The notes under the pieces: model-generated | Told to the model about the DNA's origin: nothing | The model's input: the letters and a program-made list of their open reading frames with translations, nothing else | Databases searched by the model: none | Origin: Pelodera strongyloides | Taxonomy: Eukaryota > Nematoda > Chromadorea > Rhabditida > Rhabditidae | Assembly (NCBI GenBank): GCA_036852015.1 | Contig: JAANDG010000061.1 | Location: 186,001 to 250,000 of the forward strand | DNA length: 64,000 nt | Direction of reading: 5' to 3' | Shown here: in pieces, positions 23,824 to 34,211 of the stretch | How positions within the stretch are numbered: position 1 is the stretch's first letter | How the letters are laid out: each line of letters opens with the position of its first letter | Made by a program: the position numbers and the translations under genes

Positions 23824-26800
23824 ATGGGAGTTGTTGCCTACTCTTTACTCCTATTTGCTACGTTATCTTTGGTATCAAGTGACTGTAGAGGTATCGTCGA
23901 GAATATGGTGAGGCTCTTCATTTGATAATGGGATCAGTGCATTGCATCTTCTAGAGCGTAACGAACATCATCTAAACAGGCAAAGCAACAAATATTGTGC
24001 CGTGTAGTATTGTACTAGGGTTTATGTAAAGTAAAATAAGGTAAAGTATAGTTTGGAGTACAATTAGAGTTTGCGGTTTTATTAGTATAAAGTGGAAATC
24101 CCGATTTCGCCCCGATACTTTCAAAAAAAAAACCGATATCATCCCGATCACGGCCTTTTTGAGGGGCGAAATCGTGGTTTTCGGGGCGAAATCGTGGTTT
24201 TTGGTTTCCCAGATGATCAGTGAAATTGACTCCAAGGGGCATATTCGCTCGTATTCATTCGCTATTTGTTCACCAATCGTGTTGTGGCTTTATGACAAAA
24301 AAATCGTAAAAAAAATCGGGTCTTATTACGTGGGCCCATGCTTTTAATTATATCCTTTGCAGAATGCCCTGTTCTCCAGCGGCACGGATGAAGCATTGAA
24401 TACATTTTGGACGTCATTCGATCTAACCTGCACGGAAGCAGATAAACGTGGGCTAGTTCAAGTCGCTTAGGTTCATGTCTCAAATGTTACGTGGCACATT
24501 TCAAATTCTCTGTTTATAACTTCCCTTTGGTTTGGCAAAAGCACAACGTCTAGTTCATTTCATAAATGTTGACTTTCAGAAGCAGTGAAAGCGCGCATCG
24601 AGAAATGCAATACCCCAGAGGGAACTTCAAAAGCTTGCGATTTGATATATAACGTATGTTCAAATAATATTGTATTCAAGATACAAAAAAAATAGTTATA
24701 TAGAAATTTTTATTAAACAATGAACAACACAAGCAACGAAATATTAGAACAAGGTAATGAGCCTGAGCATAAGCCTAAACATAAGCCTAAGCCTAAGCCT
24801 AAGCCTAAGCCTAATCATAAAATAGCAATTGCTTGGCAATGGCCGTCTATTCCAGAGAGCCGATTTCTTTAGTTTATTCGTTCTAATTAAAATGATTGTC
24901 CAGATTGGTTTACATGTAATTAGAACGTGCCACGGAATTACAAACAGAACTCAAATACTCTCTCTTCTTTACAATCAATTACTTATCAGCACTTAACACT
25001 GGTTTTTTTTCTTCAGAAAGCAACGACCGATTGCGCAGTCTTCAAAGTGAAAGACGTTAACATAGATTGTGACCCTATCCTTTATGCAATATTGGCTGGC
25101 ACCGCAAAGGACGGTTAGTAATTTATTATGTTCGTTGCTCTTTCAGTTTTTCAGTAGGCTGTTTATGCAGGGTTCTGTAGCACGACAATTCACACTGACT
25201 AACAACAATTTTCTTTCAACATCAATCAAAGGGCTCTGGACACAAACAAGGCTCTCCATCTTAAACACTAGTTAAAAAGTTCCCATTCAATGATGGCCTT
25301 CATGTGTTAGTGTTTCCCCGTCTTACGCAAAAATCAAAACACATCATCGAAAGACTTGACTAGAAGATTCACCAACTTTATTACCTTCTAACTACTGTTC
25401 CTCCACGCTCCCTTACTTGGTAGAGAGACCGTAGAGAAGCACAAAAACATTTCGTTGTTTTTGCGGTCATGCGAAATTCGACGATGTGCGCAACGGTGTA
25501 AACGGTGCGATTGCATTATATTTGTTCAGGTGCTAAGTTCTCAAAACTCATGGAACAAATTGCTATGCAGGTTTGCATAGGACCAGATCGAACGATTTGC
25601 GATGTGAGTTGATCTTAAAGCAAAATACTGACCGGTTTTTGAAGCGCATCGCGGACAACTAAATTCTTCCGTGTTTATTTTTCTCTAATTTAGCCCGATT
25701 TTTTATTCTAAGTTATGTTCATTTGCATATGCTGCATACGAATGTTGGTGTACTCGACGCGTTTCAAAAACCGGCCGGTATTTCGCTTTATAGGAACACA
25801 GTTACGATAGTTTGGTCATTTTTATTTGATTTTCAATAAATATGGGAAGACATGGAGGAAAATACCGGTTTACAGTATACTTTACTGGTTTACAGTAGAT
25901 GTGCAATTGACCGGGTAGCGGCTGATAAGTAGTAAACATAACCCGCAGAAAATATTGTTGTTCATTAGGCCTGCTTATTCTTATTCGAGACTACCACCGT
26001 ATTCTTATCCTGTTTTCTTTACCTTTTTACACATGGAAGGTATTGTATAGGAAGGTATAAGGTTCTCGTGAGCACAAGAAAACATCATATAGAACACTCG
26101 TTACAGGAAGCAGACATGCTTTGTGTGAAGTGGCCAGAACATTCCAAAGCATGCGATAGTGTCGTTACAGCCTCGAGATTCTTGCGGGTAGTAAAGTCGA
26201 CTCAACGGAATATTAAGGACATGCGCTTGCTTGTCAATGGAAAATACTCCAAATTTGCAGAGTCATTTCTGAAGAACGCATGGGTACGTGTCAAGTTTCC
26301 ATGCTCTAAAATAGGTTGTCGACGTAAACGTAGTAATGTAAATTGCGATGAATTACTAACACGTCCCTTGCATTGCATGTATAATATGCAAATAATTTTC
26401 ATTGGCTGGTGTGGCTGTGTGCGGCTCGAATGAATGGTACTTCGTTGTGAATAATCGGTTAGGTCAATCCATTTAGCAGATCTCTTGGAGCAGAATCCAT
26501 TTGTGAATTCGTTGTGTTTTTGGTTGGCGTCGGTAGACAAGTAAACAGACGAATCCGTTTAGGTGCCAGATGATTCGATTACGTGGAAATCAACAGAGTG
26601 TGAAACCTTGAAGAACGATCTCATATGCAAAGTTAGTGGGACTGTTTTACACAGCCGCTTCCAGGCAGGAAGCAACGTTGTGCTGTAACACGATGCAAAC
26701 AAACTCAAAGTGAAATCAAGCGTGATACTTTTTTTAGGTCATAAATGAGAAGTGCGCTAGCAAAGATGCAAATTTTCAAGCAATTTGCAAGTCGAAAACG

Positions 26801-29493
26801 GATGAGAAACCCAAGCAAAGTAGATTTGTTTAGTTTATGTGTATTTCATTACCTTTACATTATTTGTCATCGCGCAAGTAGTCGCATGTAAATCATCATT
26901 TTGTTTGCTCGAATCACATTCATATATATTTCAGCGACAGCCGCCCCCGAGAAAACTGTGAGTTATTTATGCAGTTAATTGAAGGGAAAGTACTCTGTGG
27001 ATTTGCTAGGGGGCAGATTCTGAATTTTACGCAAAAATATTCTCGGTTGCAATTATCCTGTTATTAATTATCAATTATTTTTTCGCCATAGTGTCGCTAT
27101 GCTTTTGTACTCTCTGTAATGGAATATGATTCGGGGCTGGTAACCCCACTGAATGTAGAAGCCAAGCTGACAATATGCGGAGCGTAACGCACCTGTATAT
27201 AAACTTTTTTTCATTTTACTCACGTAATACTTTTTTCAGGTGACAAAAGAAAAGTGAGTTTTCATCATATTCGTTCGTGACTGAACATGGTCACGCAGTT
27301 TTTCAAGACTTCTTTTAATTATTCATTATTGGCTCAAGCTTTTACATGTATTTTAATTTGATGAGAGACTATACCCTCCACCAACATAAACCTTAAAATT
27401 AAAATGAAATGAATAGCAAATATATATTACTATGACTACAGTTCATAGCAAAATTTACCGTTATAAACAGCGAAAACGATTTGAAACGATTTTTGAATAA
27501 TTGCACTCTCCGCATTTCTATTTCTATTTCTATGCAACTGAGTATGATTAGGATATTAGTCCATCTGTTTCAAAAACCGTCCTCTACTTCGCTTTAAAGT
27601 GTTCATTTCAGAGAGGAGTCGTATACCAGCATAATTATCACGGCCTGCTGCATCCTACTTCTAATTGCTATGTCGGTCGGCTGTTTTGTGTTTCAGATTA
27701 TTAAAAAGAAGCGCAAGGCGAAGAAAGTTGAAGGTAAGTGCGCGAGAATTTATCGAGAGCCTTCTTTTAGGCTCATAGACTTCCATTCAACGAGAAAATT
27801 GGTGTGCAAGCGGCGTGGTATCGGCGGGCAAGTTGCACGCCATTCCCATTCCGCGTGCATTTTGCACGCCTCCACGTTGTGCACTCTGCACGCCGTTTCA
27901 GTGCACGTCGTTTCGCCGTTTCAGTTTCGTCAGTGTTAGTAACTGTTGAGGTCGAATCGCGATGTTCTAAGTGTCTAAATACGCACCCGAATTTAAAGCT
28001 AAATGTCAAAATACGCACCTGAATTTAGAACTAAAGAGAAGAATTAAAGGAAATATCGCGAGGAACAAGGAGGACGCGGCTGCGGAACAAAAAGCTGTAA
28101 GTCGCTGAAAACTTATTTTGTTTCTTTTAAAACGAGGGTTTCTGTCAAGAATAAACCTTCGAGAGGAAAGGAAGTCATTATAAGCATCGTCAGCGCCGCC
28201 TTATTTAATTGTTTCTTAAAAAGATTACGCGAAATACTGGCCAGTTTTTGAAACGCATAGGGTACACCAGCACTCTTATGCGTCTTATGTAAATGAGCAA
28301 GAATTAGAATAACAAAATGAGATAGATTCGAGTAAATTAGCCTAAATACGTAAGAACTCAGTTTCCACGGTACGTTTCAAAAGCCGGCCGGTATTTTGCT
28401 TTAAAAGATTACTTAAAAATACTAAAAAGAAAAAAAGGCATAATGAAAAAACAAAGGTATGTTACCTCACATGAGAGGTAAACTACCTACTTGGGTGAAC
28501 TAAAATAACAGAATGACATGGAACGGCAGAATTAAATTCACATTATCTGCAGGCATAGCATAAAACACCCCGCCAAATGCGGACGATCACCTCCCGATCC
28601 GTAGTGCATTGTATGCAAATTAGTCAATCAGTCTTAAGTCACCTTCCGATTCCTAATGCATTATATGCAAATTAATCCAAATCACCTCCCCAAAATTTTG
28701 AGATGCGGACCTAATTTATTCCCTGTAATGCAGGAGACTCCGGCAGCAACTCCAGAAAAATCAGCGACACCGAACTCACAGTCAACGGAAGGGGCTGAGA
28801 AAAAGGAGGTCGGGTTTTCGGTGGCCACATCCCTTTAAAGCGAAATACCGGCCGGTTTTTGAAACGCATCGCGGACGCTTTTAGTTTTATGCATCATATG
28901 CAAATGAGCATAAAATGAATAAAAATCGGGCTAAGTTCGAGTAACTTAGCATAAATACGTAAGAATTCAATTGTCCGCAATGCGTTTCCAAAACCGGCCG
29001 GTATTTCGCTTAGTGTTTTGGACATTTCTATGCATGTATCATTTTCAATTTTGTTGCCTTCTGTGCCAGAACTACACATCGGTTGCAGTTCATGTTTTGC
29101 AAATATATTTTAGGACGCTCCGCCAAAAGATGGAAAGCCGCGAAAAGCACCTACCCAGGGCGGAGGCAGCCAGATGAATCAGGTAGTTAAAAAAATAATC
29201 GGCATCGTTGGGGAACATTTTGTCTCTGTGTGTTCTTTGAACTCTGGGTGCTGTTTGATCATCTCTATCTAGGCACACCCGCCTTATAGCTCGTAGTTAG
29301 TTCTGTATGAGTCTAGACGAACTACACAGACAAACAGAGCGTGACGTACATTACAAACAAAGATACAAACAATCAGGACTCTAACTGGGTGTAAATAATA
29401 TATTAATTAATAATTAATAAATTTCAGGCTCCGCCACAGCCTGCAGGAGATAAGAAGCCGCAGTCCCAGAGCAAACCCCCTTCTCTGTCCTAA
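23824..29493 (+). CDS. Gene B: cysteine-rich type I membrane protein, 392 aa
   Basis: Fifteen exons in consistent phase: 23824-23907, 24363-24447, 24580-24653, 25017-25113, 25530-25603, 26107-26283, 26563-26631, 26738-26819, 26935-26957, 27240-27253, 27612-27733, 28029-28096, 28734-28808, 29114-29182, 29428-29493. Residues 1-19 are a signal peptide (MGVVAYSLLLFATLSLVSS). The ectodomain has 14 cysteines: eight at 21, 51, 66, 76, 87, 99, 129 and 137, then six at 144, 154, 210, 219, 226 and 237. A membrane span is at about 267-290 (IIITACCILLLIAMSVGCFV), followed at once by IIKKKRKAKK and a Lys/Pro/Gln-rich cytoplasmic tail. Function unknown; a surface receptor or adhesion role is inference from topology. 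The ladder recalls nematode DUF19/T20D4.11-like proteins, but I cannot confirm membership. An acceptor (TTCTCTTTAG) lies about 20 bases before the ATG. Exon 13 has a weak donor (GTCGGG); read-through stops at a MITE-derived TAA at 28836-28838. Confidence 0.8.
24093..24211. repeat. Small foldback element of the CCCCGAT family
   Basis: Left end TGGAAATCCCGATTTCGCCC; right end reads GGGGCGAAATCGTGG and closes TTGGTTTCCCA. In intron 1 of gene B. Related to 12305-12528 and 33546-33965. Confidence 0.6.
24761..24815. repeat. Interstitial telomere-type repeat, (GCCTAA)n
   Basis: Five or more consecutive AAGCCT units (complement TTAGGC) with degenerate units at the left. Lies in intron 3 of gene B. 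TTAGGC is the established telomere repeat of nematodes. Confidence 0.85.
25615..25791. mobile_element. TTAA MITE, AAATACCGGCCGG family
   Basis: Ends TTAAAGCAAAATACTGACCGG and ACCGGCCGGTATTTCGCTTTA bracket about 175 bases with GAAACGCAT-type inner arms and a central TTTGCATATGCTGCAT. In intron 5 of gene B. Other copies: 28224-28404, 28835-29013, 43053-43240, 45706-45887. Confidence 0.75.
27800..27915. repeat. GC-rich dispersed repeat island
   Basis: Repeated TGCACGCC and GCGTGCATTTTGCACGCC-like self-complementary words in intron 11 of gene B. Same style as the islands at 2817, 6855 and 57143. Confidence 0.45.
28224..28404. mobile_element. TTAA MITE, AAATACCGGCCGG family
   Basis: Left end CGCGAAATACTGGCCAG with a decayed target site, right end GCCGGCCGGTATTTTGCTTTAA. 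In intron 12 of gene B. Confidence 0.65.
28835..29013. mobile_element. TTAA MITE, AAATACCGGCCGG family, abutting exon 13 of gene B
   Basis: TTAAAGCGAAATACCGGCCG at the left and CCGGCCGGTATTTCGCTTAG at the right. Long inner arms include GAAACGCATCGCGGAC on the left and GTCCGCAATGCGTTTC on the right. It starts 27 bases after the proposed exon 13 donor. Confidence 0.8.
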
Positions 29494-30272
29494 TTTCGTA
29501 TAATTTCGTAATTTTTAGTAGTTTGAAGTTGAGACTGAAGTTTATAAAACATGGATAACTAACATATAGTAAAGGTAAAATATTCCAGGACAATTTCTAG
29601 ATTCGAAAATTATGTGTGCTTTTGCAGGATTGGTTTAATCATTTTTGCCTACTTCTCATGATTTTCCACCTAGTATTTTGTCTCTTGTCCGCAGCAATAA
29701 ATATTTCCCTGCCCCAATGTTGTTTGGAACAATCATCTTTTGTATGCAAATCAGCATAATTAGATACCCTACATGGGAACACACAAACCAAAAATTTTTC
29801 AAATCGCCTGTTAAATGCTTTAAAAGAATACTTGGTATATATGAAGAGAAAATATACGGTCGTCACAAATCTTGCATGGATGCATAGCATTGTATAAATT
29901 GCATTGTACATTACTCTCAAAGGATTACAAACCTACTATGAATAAATGCACGGGTTTTATTGTTTTTCTATGCAAATTGCGTTTCCCTGTCCTTCGGCAC
30001 ATAAATTTGCATATAATACTTGAGAATGAGGTTCAGCATACACGTGAAGATACATTTAACGAGCTAATAATTGTGTTGGTATGCCTAGCTCTAGTCTAGC
30101 CTGCAGCCGTGAACACAGCCTAGTCCGAGTTGTGGCAAGCATGCTATTACCCAATCCCAACCGGTCATGCTAGTCCTATTGCAACCGCGGCACTCGGTAG
30201 TCCGGAGGGCTATACGCGAAATATTGGCTAATTGCGCCGCTGCTCTATAGCAAAACAGATAGAGCGCAGCAT
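29494..30272. other. Spacer between gene B and the arrestin-like gene
   Basis: AT-rich, 779 bases. An AATAAA occurs at about 29696 and may serve gene B. No other supported feature. Confidence 0.4.
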
Positions 30273-33200
30273 ATGACGTCCAGGATTTCAAGGTAATTAC
30301 AACACTCGTTTTTATAATTTTACACTGTAATCGTTTTTATGATTCCCAGAAGTTGTTGAATATTCTGGGTATCAAAGCTTACGAAATTCTCAATCTGGTG
30401 GTTTGTTTTCACTGTCAGTGAAATTCCGTAAAAAATTATTTTGCACAGCCGAAAACTTGTGACAAAGCGGATGTTGGCCATGTTAGTTCGTCCTGGAAGC
30501 ATTCGATATGCTCAGTTTTATCTTTCTATTAAAGCGAAATGCTAGCCCCTTTGGAAAATTTGCATATGATATACAAATCCTATGTATCCTATGCTAATTT
30601 TGTACGATCGTCCACGGCAATCGTACAAAATTAGCATAGGATACATAGGATGTGCTTATCATATGCAAATTTTCCAAAGGGGCTAGCATTTCGCTTTAAT
30701 TTAGCCTGGATATAAGCCTCCCCTCCACTTCGTATGCATCTGGGGACGTTATTGAGGGGGAACTACGTATTAAAGTTAGAAAGGAGATCCACATAAGGAA
30801 CGTTGTACTGAGAACCTATTGCAATGTTACTTACGGGAAGAAGGTCCAGGTGGGCGGAGCTTGCATTTCTTAATCAATAAAACATTTATTGATTTTTTGT
30901 GACAATCAACGTAAATCCACATAGGCACAACTAATTATATTGGAATGTGCTGTGTTTATATGTTCCACCATTTCGTGATACATTTCCAATCATACCATTT
31001 GTGTACCATTTCATTTCATAGTGTACCAATTTTTTTGTTCAGGATCCATTTGTATACCAGTTTCATTTCATAGTGAACCAATTTTTTGTTCAGGAACTAT
31101 TCATCAAGAGTCAAAATTTGTGGGCTGGTGTTTCTGACCTCTATTTGGTACCAGGGCACCATGTCTACCCGTTTCTGTTGCCTACAAATGGTACAAATCC
31201 AACCTCACTCCAATCAATCGATGGCAATTCATTGATCAAACAACTACAGTACTATTGTGAGGTAGGTTTTTTTTAGTTAATCCTTATAATTAGTCTTCTG
31301 AAAAATGTCGCAAAATATTTCGCGCTCTCTAATGGAACAATTTTTTTTTAATTTTAATCCTATCAACAGCTTATTCTCCAAATGTGTTGGCTGCCAGAGA
31401 CACTGAGCTAAATAGCTAACTTTGTATAAGAATGGGAAATTAAAAAAATCAAAGAAAAAAAAAGAAAATGCAAAATAGCATTCCGCTGAAATGCAAACGC
31501 AAGTTATAGCACGAGAAAAGTAATGTATAAATTTGCACTTTTTACCTTTACCGCAATACAACTGTCCTTCTCTTTATGTTTCTGTAGTGAAATAGTTCCC
31601 CTTGTTGCTCCTTCCTAGCCAAAACAAAAAAAAAACGGTGTTTTGCTTAATTCTCTAACTTTTCCCCTCCCCGTCCCTACGTATTTCCCTGACCCGATTC
31701 TTTTCTGTGACCTTCACCCCTATATCACTACCCTACCTACCCTCCCGGTTACTGATGACTGATCAACCAGATAAAAATCGAAAACCCCATTTATTGCGTC
31801 ATATCTCTTATATGTTTACAACAGGAAAATTGGCGTCTCTCTGTACGACTGTATAAAAAACTTAGTGCGCTAATCATGACATGCTGTTCTCTAAATAGTT
31901 CCCTTTAATTATGGCATTATGGACTATGTGATTTTTGTGCAAATATGCTGTTAGACTCCCGCTTTTTGCCCTTCAGGATGGTCCCCTGAAACATAAATAT
32001 TTATTTGCCAAAGTGGAATTGGTTTCGGTGCAACTGCAACATTTCGAGTCCACGTAGACTACTTGCGAAAGGGCACGGGTTTTGATAGACAGGCCCTTTA
32101 GCCTTTATCAATTTGTCAGGCTTATCAGTTATGGACGGGCTTCTGCTATTGCAAAGGACATGATTTCATAAATAGTGACCACTTGTATGTAAGCTTGGCG
32201 AGTGGAGTTGTAGAGAGACAGAGAGATAGAAAGAGACCGAGACAGAGACAGAGACAGAGAGAGAGCGAGAGGTAGAGAGAGACAGAGAGCGAGAGAGAGA
32301 GAGTGGGAGAGGGAGAGTGGGAGAGGGAGAGTGTGGAGATAACGAGAGAGTGCAAAATTTGCATGCGCCCATTTGCAGGTTCGTGTGATCGAAGTTTCCG
32401 GTTCACTCCACGTAAAACGACGACCGATCCAATTCAAGACCCCATGCACAGAATGGCCCGACGTCACAAACTTGATGTCAAGTAAAGTGGGCCGTGAAGT
32501 TATTTACGTGAAGAATGTGTTCGACGTGAGCGGATGTATTGGAGCGACAATCCGGTTGAATAGGTAATTGGCATTGAACTCAAAACAAGTGATCATAGGG
32601 TATGTGGCATCATAGATAGTCTGTGCGCAGTAATGACAGATAGACCGCTAGACTTCCGCACCCCGCACCCGTCTTACGCAGTCTCAGATTCCGTGGTTCA
32701 TACTCGTTTGTTACCTGCCCGCCCACGTTTTCCCACACCAAAAATACAGCTGTGATGGCGGCTATAGTGTAGCTTCAGTCTTGTATACTTGCTAGTAGTC
32801 TACATATGTGCATACTCAAAGAAAAATTTACCCCTTCTTTCAGCAACGTCGTAGCCCCCGGCACATGCGTCTTCGCTAACGTCGAAGTGTTGAACTGCTT
32901 CCGGAAACTTTCCGTCGAGGTGTCACTATTCGAGAAGTACATTGCACTTGGACCACTCGGACAAAAGAATAATAATAATAAACTTGAAACCAAGCAAAAC
33001 CTCCTCTACACCAGAAGACTGGGCACCCTCAAGGTAACCGAGAATTCACTACCGTCCCTATAGGGAGCAGGCGACGTTTTCCGTTACCGCCATTAGTTTG
33101 TAGTAGCTAGGTTCTACATTAGCCCAATCTGTCCCGCATTGCCGGTCCACTGCGTTGCCCACTAGGCAACCGCTCACGTTTTTTTCCACCGTTATGCTAA

Positions 33201-34211
33201 GCGATTCCTTTCCATGAATTTCATCAGAAAAGCAAGTTTCCATAATGTCTCTTGGTCTCTTGCGGTCTCTTGGTAAACGAGCGATATTTTTCGCTGAGAT
33301 CGCATATGCACGAAGCCAGTAGTAGCCTTATTTATATTAACTCTATACTTCATAAAGTGTACAAAATCACGTAAAAACAAAAAAGAGAAATAAAGACTCA
33401 CAGGCTAGACACAATCAGAGGTCTAGCTACTTATGTGGTGCTAGCCTTCTGCGGTATGTAAGACAAGCACAAAGTATAATCGGGATCGGTGGGACTATTG
33501 TACAAATTCCCACCAGTGACCGAAGCGCCTGGATGCACAGAAAAGTGGGATTCCCGATATGTGCCAGATTATTTGCAAAAAATTCCCGATATATGCCCGA
33601 TTACTTCAATAAATTCCCGATATGTTCCCGACCGTACCAAAAACCCCGATATGTGCCCGATTATCGCAAAAATAACCCCGATCAAGTCCCTCAATTAATC
33701 GGGCACGGGTCGGGCACATATCGGGAACTTTCAATTGTCATTTTATTCCTAAAATAAAAGCAAAGATCAGCATGTTTCACCGGTTTAATTTATGTGACTT
33801 TGGACAGTTTCATCATGCTACCGCAACAAAGTGCAAAAACCGATATGTGATTGATTATACCCGACAATTGCTCAATTATTTCCCATAATTCCCGATATGT
33901 GCCCGACCCGTGCCCGATTATTTGAGGGCCGTGATCGGGCACATTTCGGGGTTTTCGGTTTCCCATGGGTACAAAATACAATAACCCTTATCAAACATCA
34001 ATTTAGTCTTCCGATGCCTATTGCCGCTGGCTAGGCGAAGTCATCTGGATTCCCGACGCTACCGTAATTCCATGGAAAATTGACCAATTAACGGAGAGGA
34101 CGCTGTCATACGGTAATTACAGCGCAATTATTGACTTGCTATTATTTTTCCAACGTTCTATTTCCTTTCCTAGTGCGCCAATCATTAGAACTGCTGTTCC
34201 TTAGCCATTGA
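30273..34211 (+). CDS. Arrestin-fold (alpha-arrestin-like) protein, 283 aa
   Basis: Exons 30273-30292, 30705-30849, 31094-31261, 32379-32563, 32844-33033, 34007-34112, 34174-34211, all in phase. The N-terminal half has SGDVIEGELRIKVRKEIHIR, matching the arrestin pattern of a hydrophobic strand, (S/P)GDxIxGxV and a basic strand. It then has LYLVPGHHVYPFLLP, the known PGxHxFPFxF strand, and IDGNSLIKQLQYYC, the G-I-Y-V strand. The C-terminal half has VVAPGTCVFANVEVLN, matching YxPGExIxVxAxIxN, and WIPDATVIPW. Alpha-arrestins are adaptors linking membrane cargo to ubiquitin ligases and endocytosis. At 283 residues it is short for the family, and I see no PPxY ligase-binding motif, so adaptor function is inference. 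A possible extra exon near 31977 was left out because skipping it keeps phase and alignment. A MITE sits 5 bases before exon 2. Confidence 0.85.
30529..30699. mobile_element. Near-perfect palindromic TTAA MITE
   Basis: TTAAAGCGAAATGCTAGCCC at the left is answered by GGGCTAGCATTTCGCTTTAA at the right. The 171 bases form almost one complete hairpin around CGTCCACGG. It is the youngest-looking MITE in the window, in intron 1 of the arrestin-like gene and five bases from exon 2. Confidence 0.9.
32206..32333. repeat. (GA)n-rich simple repeat
   Basis: GAGACAGAGA and GAGAGGGAGA units in an intron of the arrestin-like gene, upstream of its fourth exon. Minus-strand frames over it are Ser/Leu repeats without coding value. 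Confidence 0.9.
33546..33965. repeat. CCCGATATG foldback element
   Basis: Begins TGGGATTCCCGATATGTGCC and ends with GGGGTTTTCGGTTTCCCA. Several CCCGATATGTGCCCGATTA-like units point inward from both sides. In the intron before exon 34007-34112 of the arrestin-like gene. Related to 12305-12528 and 24093-24211. Confidence 0.65.

Noticed and set aside
31977..32057. Possible extra exon of the arrestin-like gene
   Set aside because: It has an acceptor but only poor donors and would interrupt the arrestin strand; skipping it keeps phase and alignment.
32129..32467. Ser/Leu-rich minus-strand frames
   Set aside because: Translation of the (GA)n repeat in an arrestin-like gene intron.
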